A DNA stretch of 64,000 bases from assembly GCA_018287875.1 (NCBI GenBank), contig JAGVVL010000023.1, forward strand, positions 1-64,000. Direction: 5' to 3'. This DNA is from Nigrospora sphaerica. Lineage: Eukaryota > Ascomycota > Sordariomycetes > Amphisphaeriales > Apiosporaceae. Under the pieces are notes generated by a model. It was not told the origin of the DNA, searched no databases, and saw nothing but the letters and a program-made list of their open reading frames with translations. A program made the translations under genes and the position numbers. Below, piece by piece: positions 11,949 through 21,215 of the stretch (position 1 is the stretch's first letter; the number at the start of each line of letters is the position of its first letter).

Positions 11949-13200
11949 CTAGATGCCTACTCCAAGACCTGTAATTGAATTTCTATAATCAAGTGGTGAT
12001 ATTTGAGGCGGTATGCCCAAACAGAAAGGTAAATCCAGTCCTGCCCTCCCAAGCTTTACACTACCCATACCATTATTTAAAAGAAGGCTTCCAAGCAGCT
12101 CGTTTACGCCCCTTATCTGCATCCAACCTCCCGCACCATGCGCCTCAAAGCTTCCGTGTAGCTCTGGCTGCCGGTTGGTGTAGACGCCCGGGTGCTTCCC
12201 CTGGTTCCAGGGTTCCCACATCTCCGACGTGTGTTGGCCGTGGGCCTCGGCCAACCGGCCGCCGTACGTGGGATCTTGCGGCACCATCGCCGGCTCGGAG
12301 CCACCATGTGACGGGTCCTGGCGGTTCTGGTTGGTGTCAAGTCGCTTTTCGACAAACTGTATCATCCAGTCCAGGTGGCGCTTCATGATCCAGATAGCGA
12401 GCGTGATGATGACGAGGAACCCGACCACGCCTCCCACGATGACTTGGATGGCTGCCGGGTCGAGAGCCGGGCCGGCGTCGCCCTTGGTCGACTCCTTGGC
12501 GATAACGGTCACCACCGAGGTCCGCACTGGAATGGCCGGCTCTTTGGACGGCCGTCGCGGGCACGGTGGTCGTAATGAATGTGAGGGTCTCGAAGATCTG
12601 CCCATCCTTGTCCGTACTCGTTAAGGTGAAACTAGTGGTCTTTGTCATACCGATGCTTGGGGTGCAGCCGTCATCATAGCCACATGAATACCCGACGGGG
12701 TGTCACGGGACGACCTAACACACTGACCATTAGGCCAAAAGACTAGGTAGACTGGATCGATAGATCCAGTCTTCAGCGTGACTACATAGCTTGGAATAGG
12801 CCTACTCCACAGTTTCGGCAGCCTGTTACACGGGGCAGCATAAGCCGGGCTCTGATGCGGTCATGATGTCAGCCGTGTGTCTCCGACGCACAACAACCAT
12901 CATAAGGTTCCAACTATCACTTTGATTCTGGTAAGATACTTACTGTCGGCCGTATTGAGAATATCCCTCCTCCTACATCCCGTATTCGGGCCCTCGAAAA
13001 AGCAGCTGTCGGGTTGGCATGTGAAAATTTCCGGACAGCAACCCCCGTCTCTGGAAGCCGGGCATTGCGTTCGCCCCTCAACGCAATCGCCATCGTCCCG
13101 CCGCAACAGCTGCGTCAAGACGTGGCGCTCCTCGACGTAGTCGATCGGATCAATGTACATCGTGTCTGCTGGCGAGGGTATGACGGGGGTGGTTCGGTGC
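11949..13200 (-). pseudogene. Cysteine-rich, single-pass membrane protein (decayed)
   Basis: Minus-strand reading gives an extracellular cysteine-rich piece at about 13160-12950 (TQCPASRDGGCCPEIFTC, then QPDSCFFEG). Near 12680 comes a second piece (CGYDDGC), then a Thr/Ser-rich stalk from 12648 (MTKTTSFTLTSTDKDG). A single transmembrane helix follows (IQVIVGGVVGFLVIITLAIW, about 12450-12390), and then a basic, hydrophilic tail. The order resembles fungal surface proteins with a GGCC cysteine motif and a membrane anchor. A donor GTAAGTATC follows the first Cys-rich exon. The stalk and TM parts are in different frames, needing one indel near 12545, and the join between the Cys-rich exons was not resolved. 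Function unknown; the GGCC family similarity is from memory. Confidence 0.45.
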
Positions 13201-14099
13201 TCTGGGCGTCACGAAGAATACCTCACAATCATAAACTAGCAGAGAACATGCGAAGTTTCTACCCGCCTCTTGTCCATGGGCGTCAACAGGGCGAGTTCAT
13301 GTAGGTGGGGCTCCTCCCCAGTCCCCGTGTTGCCAAGTCGGCTGCGCATCGGGGCGGCGTTATGATTGGCACTAGAACAGATCCGTTGCAGGTGAGCGAA
13401 CCGGCCCAATCGGAGGCGATACAATAGAGGAGTGTCGACCGGTCAAGGCCTGGCGCTTTAGGGCGTGACCGGCCAGGTTTGGGAACACGTTTCGGGGGAC
13501 ACGCCTCAATACACACCCCATCACTGTCTGCCAAGCGCCCTTGGGGAGGTACCATACTACATCAAAATAGGTTAACCTGGTGGCGAATCCAGTGAGGAGA
13601 TGCTTCTTCCCCGCTTTCGATGGATTACAGCGTTGTACTGCAACTGCAAGCCCCTTGCACTTGATGATCGTCACGATGTCTAAGATCCAGCAGCAACCAA
13701 GAGCCCAGCGTCAATTTAACTTCGCCAGCATCGCCCGCATCGCCCTTGTAGGTGAAATGGGTCCTCAAGAGGCAGATGTAGACCCTTCGAGTTAAAAGAA
13801 CCTCTAGGGAGGCTCGTCAGAGTCGTTGGAAGCGTCAGAAGCTTCCGACTCGGTAAGCAACTGGTGGGCTTCGTATCGAGTTCATATATGGCCAGTTATT
13901 TGCCGACGCAGCTCGTCTGCACATTTCTGATCGACATGGTGGATTGCTTGCCGACGCGCCTCTTCAAGGATTGGCCTTCTTCATCTGTCGGTCCTTCTTC
14001 GTCTCCATCGCTAGGTTCAACACCGACTATCAGCGAAAAGTTATAATGGGCGCAGACGGCATAGACAATACGCATCTGCGTCCGAAGACCGTATTCTGG
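13201..14099. other. No gene seen
   Basis: Short open frames on both strands show no motif I recognise. The interval lies between the membrane-protein remnant and the degraded LINE. Confidence 0.4.
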
Positions 14100-14820
14100 T
14101 GGCGAAGATCGAAGGGTCTTCCAAGCAGGCTGGGAAAGAGGAGAGGAGGGCCTGGCGCGGATGGCTTCCCGACCGAATCGACACAGCCTGGGGCGCCCTA
14201 CAGCAGGGATGCTCGGAAAAGAAAATGATTCGCGGAGCGAAAACGGCGGCATGGAGAAAACCGCTCCACAAGGCTTCCGGTCAGTCTGCGGGCGCTTAGA
14301 ACATCACAAGATGGGCCAGAACTGAAGGAGTAACGCAACCCCTTCCACCGGCTTTGCTTGTGCTCCACGCAGCACGCGGCCTAGCGACAAGCCACGAAAG
14401 GAAAGCCGCGGCCTTCCAAGGGAGATTTTACTTGTCCTCCAAGGTGACACTACCAGTCGCCTTGCACCACCGCACCACAACCACTCCGAAATGGCATGAT
14501 CACACATGCAGGACACCCTACGCAAGGCAAGGCCGGGCGGCGGAAGGCACCCGGCCCGGACTAGCTTCCGAACGGGTTCCTCGCGCGTCTGGGCGAACCT
14601 CTCTTCCGGGCTTTCGCCGCGCTAGCGAAAATGTGCTGGCGTATCGGGTAATACCCCAAGGCGTTTTGGAAAACCGTCACGGCCGTGCTTTGCAAACCAG
14701 GAAGCAATGCGGAGCGAAGCCCAGCTTGGTCTCCTGTTGGACCCAGCGGAACAAGAAGCCCTTCAAAGTTGGCGATAGGTTCTGCTGTTTCTCGTGGACC
14801 TCATGGACAGTCTGATCACC
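14100..14820 (+). mobile_element. Degraded LINE ORF2 fragment
   Basis: The sequence aligns by eye with the pre-RT part of the complete LINE (about 9110-9720). Shared landmarks are a Trp-Arg-rich tract followed by a degenerate AAAFQGRFY (compare EAFQERFY) and an RT-proximal segment recalling AACWHIGYYP. Frames change repeatedly and no long ORF survives. Divergence from the 6.8-kb element is clearly larger than that of the 24.8-kb and 25.5-kb copies, so this is an older insertion or a related family. Confidence 0.6.
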
Positions 14821-14999
14821 GTCGTGACGTTGTATAGTGTTTTTGGATACGCCGTATTTCTAACTACAGCGCGGACGGAAGTTCCCTTGCTATGCGCCCT
14901 GGTGGCTACAGGCAGTTTTTATTTCGCGGTCGGACATCAGATTCCAAGTTGCGCAATTGAAAGACGAACAAGATAGTCTACTCGGGTACGAACCGTGGC

Positions 15000-15265
15000 G
15001 AGCCTCGCATCCTTCATCTCAAATGACCTGGAGTCATCCAAGCGGCGAGCGAATCTACTGTTCACTTCGTATGCCCTAGGATGGTAATAGCGAGTGCACA
15101 CCAACCAGGTTTCCCGGCCCTTGGCCTCCCTGTGTAGCAAATGCAAGGCTTGCTGCGGTGCACCCAGCCATCGCCGAGCAACTTCAAGTGTGACATGTGT
15201 AGTGCGCTATCATATTATGGTATATCCGAGTTCCTATTGCGGTGGGGGTTTCCGAGGCCAAGCTA
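15000..15265. repeat. Dispersed repeat, copy A (partner at 20945-21215)
   Basis: This segment matches 20945-21215 in the same orientation. Shared stretches include gagcgaatc, gccc-taggatggta/tgggatggtga, ggtgcacccagcc/ggtgcgcccagcc, tgtagtgc and ggtgggg. Minus-strand translation of both copies gives related peptides (TIPGRPNRIVDSLVAW versus a degraded TILGHTK-VDSLAAW). It is therefore probably a piece of an old coding element read on the minus strand. The family is not recognised. Confidence 0.6.
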
Positions 15266-16145
15266 AGATACCAAGTGTCGTGCAGCGGACATGGGCACCG
15301 CATATGCCTGGCCAGTACTGCAACCACACTATCGCCTCCCGTCTTCGATTTCTAGCTTGCGTATCCAAGAGGACTGACTGGCTGGGAGAGGGCCGAAGTC
15401 TCCCTTCCCCGGACCGCTCTGCCCGTTCAACGCCATAAACGTGCCGTCGCTGTGCCAATCGAGTTGTGGCAGTTTCCCGGTTTTCGTGGGGCCGAGATGC
15501 CAGCGCTGAACGGTTCTGTGCGACGCGGCACCTGATGCGCTCGTCGACAGCCATGCGGCCTTGGTTCCCCAAACCCCATGAATGATCGGACGAACAGCAT
15601 TGCTCAGAGCTTGGGGTCGGTCGACCGGGGTTGCCCGTAGCTTCAACCAGCCTCGGGGTCTCAACCGCAGACGGGCAATGATCAGACCGCTCTGGCTGCA
15701 GGGAGCCGCTGGACCGACCAGTAGAATGAAGCTCTCGTTGCCGTGTAGCTTGGGTGTATTGAGGTCTCCGCGCCGTACCGGCGAGGTGATTGTTTGTCAG
15801 CTTACGGCCGCTGCGCTGTCCCATTGGGAGCCATTACATGAATGCCCACCTGGTTTGGGTGGTTCCGCCAACGTGGGCTGGGCCACTGGCGAGATGCAGA
15901 AAATGCTGCTGCTGCCGCTGCACCGAACAAGGACAATTCATATCCGTCAAAGGCGGGGCCGACACTAATTCTAGATGCGCCAGACGGCCGTAAGAACAAC
16001 AGGCTCTCTCTCAACCGCTTCCACACACTCCTACGTTCCTTTAATGACCAATTATCTCACCTTTCCTTGCTATTTACACCCGGCCCAGCCAGCGCTTGCC
16101 TCATCTCTCTGCCCACCCCCAGCACGCACCACCCTCTCAGATACC
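15266..16145. other. Possible element remnant, then the NUDIX 5' leader
   Basis: 15266-15830 contains open minus-strand frames without a recognised domain and may continue the degraded element to its left. The last 100 bp before 16146 are pyrimidine-rich (for example ctcacctttccttgctattt), as is common for fungal promoters and 5' leaders. Confidence 0.4.
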
Positions 16146-16700
16146 ATGGCTAAGTACATGTGGGACACCAAAGTCTATTCGTCGGATATGTTTGTTGAGG
16201 CCTGCGGCGCTATCCTCTTCGACCTCAGTATACTCGTCCCCAAAGTGTGCCTCCTCCACTACGGAGGCCAGAACCAGTGGCTCCTCCCCAAGGGCCGGCG
16301 CAACTGCAACGAGACGCGCCAGGAAGCGGCCATCCGGGAGGTCCAGGAGGAATCGGGCTACGCCTGTCGGCTGCGGCCTGTCACCATGCCGACGCGCGCG
16401 CCGTCGGACGATGAGGCCGCCGACGTGAAGGATACGGCCCGATTCTACGGCGGCCTGACCGAGGCCTTCATGCTGGAGGTGCGAAACCTGGGCGAGGTCG
16501 AGGGCGTCAAGCTGGTGTGGTGGTTCATCGCCGAGCTGGACAGGGACACGCCCCCGGGCACGCCTGAGGTCCATTACAAGCCATCCTTTTTCGACTGCGA
16601 CGAGGCCATGCACATGTTGACTTTTCAGAAAGACCGCGACGTTTTGCGCCGGGCGCTCGACCTTATCAAAGGCTCAGACTGGCACAATGTGTCGACCTAG
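16146..16700 (+). CDS. NUDIX hydrolase, diphosphoinositol-phosphate phosphohydrolase-like
   Basis: This is an intact, intron-free 184-residue protein. It should hydrolyse a nucleoside diphosphate linked to another moiety. Small eukaryotic NUDIX proteins of this layout include DIPP/Aps1-type enzymes acting on inositol pyrophosphates and diadenosine polyphosphates. The NUDIX box is perfect at about residues 55-77: G-x5-E-x7-REVQEESG, with both catalytic glutamates of REVQEE. VEACGAILFD leads into the first beta strand and QWLLPKGRR precedes the box, as expected. Start ATG 16146 has good context (accATGG); the open frame extends upstream but that part is proline/serine-rich leader. It is the only clearly intact conserved gene in the first 30 kb, which matters for judging the frameshifts elsewhere. 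Exact substrate is inferred from family resemblance only. Confidence 0.85.
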   Translation: MAKYMWDTKVYSSDMFVEACGAILFDLSILVPKVCLLHYGGQNQWLLPKGRRNCNETRQEAAIREVQEESGYACRLRPVTMPTRAPSDDEAADVKDTARFYGGLTEAFMLEVRNLGEVEGVKLVWWFIAELDRDTPPGTPEVHYKPSFFDCDEAMHMLTFQKDRDVLRRALDLIKGSDWHNVST

Positions 16701-17315
16701 GCCTGGGTCCGCCTCTAAATTTTTCGTGCGTCCTCGGCTGCCCACCGCTATTCGCTTGCTTGGTCCCTATCACCCGGGGTCCTCCCCTCCCAGCCGGTTT
16801 TAAAAATACACGATTCCAGACACACGCCACGCGAGACACGACTTCCCCGCGTCTTTCTTCTTCCCATTCCATATCTTTTAGGGGGCCTACTCCCCCGGCT
16901 GCCTGCTTGCGAGGACAGGGGGCGTCCGAGGCGTGCACGGCATGTCAATTTGGGGCGGTTGGCCCAACAGTCACTACCCAAGTCTCTATGTAGCCTGCAG
17001 ATGTCACTCAATGGGTGCATGAACAAGCGTCGCCTCGTGGCGGTTCACCCCGGCTCTGTCCGAATTTTCGCTGTTCGTGTCCGCCTTCCAATTGATGACA
17101 CCTGTCACTAGACGCGGAGAGAGAGAGAGAGAGAGATGTATTATCGCCATACTGGGACGGTGTCCCGCCTCCCGGCGGGCATCTGGCGTGCGAGTCTATC
17201 TACTACAAGATATCCCACATATCAAGCCCAATAGCAAACCTTTGGTCGAACCGTCTCCGTGGCTCCTCCGTGCGAGCTCGTTCCCGGCGTTATCTTCATC
17301 CAACTAGCTACTGCT
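16701..17315. other. Intergenic; short (GA)n run
   Basis: No gene is seen. A (GA)n microsatellite lies at about 17117-17135. The 3' flank of the NUDIX gene and the 3' flank of the minus-strand LINE fragment meet here. Confidence 0.5.
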
Positions 17316-18560
17316 TCACATGGAGTGTCCTCTACGGCCTACCGGCGGCGGACAGATATCTTCGTAGTACTTCGTTAATGTAACGAAGAGCTGGAACTTC
17401 TCTGGGTCATGTACTAGCCGTTGCCAGTATTCCTGCAAGGTTTTCGGTTCGGGGTCAAATTTGGGCCACCAGGTCCGGAGCCTCCGCATTTTCCGGCAGT
17501 GAACTAGGTATTCCGGTGTCCGCAGCATGCGGCAGGCGCATCGGTCGTTCTGGGAATGTCCGAACTTCTTGTGGTACCAGTCAAAGTCTCCGTGACCTGA
17601 TCGGAGGGCGAGGAGGTTATAGAGTGTCTGTCGAGGGAGGTCCAGCTCCTTTGGAGCCTTGAGAGTAGCCTCGGTGAAACCGAGTTCTCGGTAGCGCTTA
17701 CATCCCTGGGAGGCTTCTTCCCACCAGGAAGCAAACTGTTTACCGATGATCGTCCTCCGAAGTCTCTTAACTCCAGCATAGGTGGCGGGGATCCTGGGGC
17801 TCTCTAGGAGGGCTGCCTCTTCCTTCGCAAGCCTGTCGGCCTCTTCGTTTCCTGGGATCTTCTCGTGGCCCGGTACCCATCGGACGCGGACGTCCGCTGT
17901 AGTCGCTAGCTCCTGGAAGTGGAGGTAAACTTCTTGTGAGCTCGTCGGTACGCTTCCTGTGAGGCCTTGGATAACCGACGTGTTATCTAGGCAGACGTGG
18001 ATTGTCGCGCCTGGGTCGATTCGATAGGCTTGGCGTAGGCCCTGCCACGCTCCGACAACCTCTCCGTCGAAGACCTCCGGGAGGCCCAGTCGGCCCTTGC
18101 CCTGGCTGATTTTCCGCCGATCTCTGTAGATGGCGAAACCCCAGCCGACTGTCTCTCCCGGTCCCTTCGACCCGTCCGAGAAGACGACGAGGTGGGTGTC
18201 GGGAAGCTTAGACTGCCATGCGATGAACTCTTTCGCCGCTGTCTTCTTGTTTTTCTGCGGCTCCTGCTTCTGCATGTATCTCTTCGGGAGATAATATGGC
18301 CTCGGAATGTCGGGCAGGAGTCTGGCTGCTATCTGGAGCCTGGTCCGTGCTGGCTGTAGGGAGCCATAGCCAATGCCAGGAGGGTACGGCCGCAGTGCTA
18401 TACGTGCCGTCAGAATGTGGTCTTCATCCATTGACTGGAGCCGCTATCCGAAGCGGTAGAACGCTATTTCTAGCGCGATTCGTGCCGTTGGGATACCTAC
18501 GTCCCTATAGAGCGTGGCTGTTGGTGTTGTCTTCGATACAGGTAGGACAGCCCGTAAGTT
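17316..18560 (-). mobile_element. 5'-truncated LINE fragment with intact RNase H domain
   Basis: A 371-codon minus-strand frame (18431-17316) encodes the C-terminal part of a Tad-like LINE ORF2. The RNase H domain is well preserved, with acidic catalytic residues visible in order: VVFSDGSKG, FDGEVVGAWQGL, VCLDNTSVIQGL and GHEKIPGNEEADRLAK. A cysteine/histidine segment follows (HKKFGHSQNDRCACRML, then YLVHCRKM), typical of these C-termini. The coding homology extends upstream of the first ATG to about 18560, across one in-frame TAG near 18442 (RFG-stop-RLQS), then stops abruptly. The copy is therefore 5'-truncated. The complete LINE at 6.8 kb has no RNase H, so this belongs to a different LINE lineage. 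Confidence 0.85.
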
Positions 18561-18619
18561 AGAGGACCCCTATTTGGCCCCTTATATTTGGCCCCCTTTA
18601 GATTGATTGTATGAAGCTC

Positions 18620-18880
18620 AACCTTACTACTTCGACCGACTACATATTCTTAGTTCATAACAATCATGATAAACCAGCCTCGCTCAGGCTTTCTGTGGTA
18701 CACAAAACGGACCCGCAATTGCCCTGCTGTAACTGCGCCTTGTATGTGCGACACACCCCCAGATCTTACTGACAAGCTCCTGGTTCCTCCTTGTGAGGGC
18801 GCTTTCAGTAGGATCTGAACCCACGACTTTATGCTGCATACGTTTACCACAATCGGCCTAAGGTCAGTCTTTTTGACTGT
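18620..18880 (-). mobile_element. Possible tRNA-derived SINE
   Basis: On the minus strand, an A-box-like tract (tgtggtaaacg, near 18855) is followed about 30 bp later by a B-box-like sequence (ggttcagatcc, near 18815) inside a T-arm-like hairpin gtggg-ttcagat-cctac. The acceptor and anticodon stems do not pair, so this is not a functional tRNA gene. Unrelated sequence follows for about 200 bp. The arrangement suits a SINE head, but I saw no other copy or target-site duplication in the window. Confidence 0.35.
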
Positions 18881-20142
18881 TCGATCGTGGATCGCCTAGT
18901 GGGGCCATGAATTCCACTAGATAAGGATGGCTGGTGTGTGTGCGTGAGGAGAAGCGCAATCACTACCACTGCGACATCTTGCCAAGCGCTAACCGGGCTC
19001 ATAACTTTCGCACTGGAGAGGGTTTGGGTGATTAAGTTCAAAGTTGTACTAGTAGAAGAAGGAACAAATGAAAAGCTAGCTGTAGTGAGTGTAGTATATA
19101 CTATAGGCCCTGGAGCCCTTGCACACGCGCCACACCAGTTCAGTGGCGCAGCTGACGCGGCATGACCTGCGAGTAGGTGCAAGTCCTTTTATGCCACATA
19201 TCTGAGATATGCGACAAAACAAGATTGGAGGATAAGAGGTCTTGCGCGTCAAACACGCGGCCTTCTCGGAAGTGTAGGTGGCGGAGCACGTGCGCACAAA
19301 CCCCCTTCATCGGCTTACGGAGCCAGGTCCATCACAATGCCCCCGCTTTGCTGTTCCGGCGAGATAGGATGGGGACTCTGACAAACATCATGAGAGCCGC
19401 GCAAGACCAAAAAAACCGCAACTTCTGGCTTCTATATCGAACTCACACGAGAGACGTGTTCTCGGGATAGTGTTCTTGGCGGAATGACTGGGAGCCGAGA
19501 CCAAGATTCAACATGGCAGCAACCTCAGCGTAAGTATGCGCTGATGATGGTGTACCCTGCCAACACCACTGACCCATGCCGGAGCCAGGAGGGCAGGAGG
19601 CAACGGGCTGTAGCGGGTTGCCGCCAGAGGCCATCCGCTCACTGGAACTCGTCCGCGGCCCCTGGAGCCCCCGGGCGAGCCCGTCCCGCCTGGAAAGCCC
19701 AATCCTGGCCTATTTCGCTGCCTTGGCTCAATCGGCCCCGCCTGCCTCGGCGCCCTGACTCAATCGCAGACTGGTTATTTAGCGGACTTGTCCGTAGTAA
19801 CCCGTGCCCTGCGCATATCCGCACTCGGCACTGCGCTGATACAGCACCACCCGCCTTCTCTTAAGTATTCCGCTGCTAGTGGCGGGCGTAAGAGCGGGTG
19901 CACTCCGCCGTCCACAAATACAGCAAACAAAACCAACGGGGCCGTATGGGCGCCTCTATAATACCACTAGAACGAGGATGAGGTTGTTTCCGCGCGCATA
20001 ACGAGTGAACATCACGATGGCTAATAGCACAGGCTGTCTAGCGCGGTCTAGATTTGCTATTACGGCCTTCGACGGTATCGGACGTTCGTCAACCCGACCA
20101 GCTTAGGTGCGGTCTGTCCCTAATACCTTTCTGTTCTTTCGA
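18881..20142. other. No confirmed gene
   Basis: Several open frames at 19480-19865 overlap and none is recognised. An ATG at 19513 is followed after 17 bases by a consensus donor (GTAAGTATG), so a small gene with an early intron is possible, but no convincing downstream exon was found. Confidence 0.35.
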
Positions 20143-20774
20143 TAACGTAGATGTCATAAGAGTCGCACAGTCATAGGAGTCGCACAGTCATACGAGTCGC
20201 ACACCGAAAATACTAACAAAAACGTTCGTGCACAACCGTGCACTTGGCTTATTTCAGCTTCAAAAAGTTGAAATGTCTAATATAAGCTTTCTTATATAGA
20301 ATAAAATAAAAATTATCTTTTCCGATTTTTTAAAAATATATTACATAAAACATCGAAGAGAAACTTAAAAAGCCGTTTTTTCTATTTTCTTGGTATAAGT
20401 AGTTAAATAAAATTATAAATAACAAATTAAAAATACTGTCAAAATCTCCGCTATATTGATAAGTGTCACGGTGGGGCCTCCCGGGAGCATTCAGGCGCAC
20501 TACCGCTGCGCTAGCGCGGGCGCAAAGACTAGGATGCAGAACCGGAAAGGTTCTACACTGCTCACATATAAGGGTTCAGGTCAGGTCAGGTCGTAACCAC
20601 TTTCAGGGGCCTCGCCCCGTGACAATAAGCTAATTCTTAAACCCCGGAATTTTTTAAGTAATATTTGTTAAAGTGCACGATTACGCACGGGCATTTTCTG
20701 TCAGTATTTTCGGTGTGCGACTTGTATGACTGTGCGACTCGTATGACTGTGCGACTCGTATAACATCTACGTTA
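20143..20774. mobile_element. MITE with about 72-bp terminal inverted repeats, TA-flanked
   Basis: The element begins taacgtagatgt and ends with its exact reverse complement acatctacgtta. The terminal inverted repeats (20143-20214 and 20703-20774) match at 68 of 72 positions by my count, and weaker complementarity continues inward past a cgtgcac motif to about 20246. Each repeat contains a subterminal tandem 15-mer, agtcgcacagtcata-like, present about three times. The outermost TA on each side suits a TA target duplication, as made by Tc1/mariner-pogo transposases. The interior is strongly AT-rich and encodes nothing, so the element is non-autonomous. It carries a nested insertion at 20464-20624. 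Confidence 0.85.
20464..20624 (-). mobile_element. Solo LTR-like insertion nested in the MITE
   Basis: This 161-bp GC-rich block interrupts the AT-rich MITE interior. It starts tgtcacgg and ends ccgtgaca, giving the TG...CA termini and short perfect inverted repeats of LTR retrotransposons. It is flanked on both sides by the 5-bp direct repeat ataag (20459-20463 and 20625-20629), the target duplication length typical of LTR elements. It contains a (caggt)n-like run near 20577. No internal retrotransposon sequence remains, so a solo LTR or TRIM-like remnant is the best reading. Strand is not determined by the sequence. Confidence 0.75.
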
Positions 20775-20944
20775 AGCATAGTTTCTTCTTCCAATGCCTT
20801 CCGTGGCTACGCCTGGGCAGGATTGGGCCGGTGATATCCTTGGCCAGTACGGCGCTTAGAGATGCCGTGAGTTTGGACGTGGTATTCAGCAATCATCGCC
20901 ATGTGACAGTGCTTACTCTTCTTAATGAGCTTGTTATGAATAAT

Positions 20945-21215
20945 GGTGAGCGCCACACCCTTCAGCCCAAACGATCAGGAGGAGTCCAAGCAACGAGCGA
21001 ATCGACGATCCGGTTCGGACGCCCTGGGATGGTGATACACACGGACCAGGCATTTTGGCGCTTGGCCTTCCTGGTATGGCAAACAAGTGACAAGGCCTGC
21101 TGGGGTGCGCCCAGCCGCCGCCGAGTGGGTTCATGTGTGACAAGTGTAGTGCAGCATCATATCGTTGTGTTATATATGAGTTCTTACGTCGGTGGGGTTA
21201 TCCGGGGCCTGCTTT
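20945..21215. repeat. Dispersed repeat, copy B (partner at 15000-15265)
   Basis: This is the second copy of the repeat described at 15.0 kb, in the same orientation and better preserved: its minus-strand frame reads TIPGRPNRIVDSLVAW without a stop in that stretch. It lies about 170 bp beyond the end of the MITE. Confidence 0.6.

Noticed and set aside
16137..16613. 158-codon minus-strand frame
   Set aside because: It is antisense to the intact NUDIX gene.
20464..20535. tRNA or SINE head on the minus strand (A-box-like agcgcagcggtagtgcgc)
   Set aside because: The sequence lies inside a block with LTR-type termini and a 5-bp target duplication, and no B box follows at tRNA spacing.
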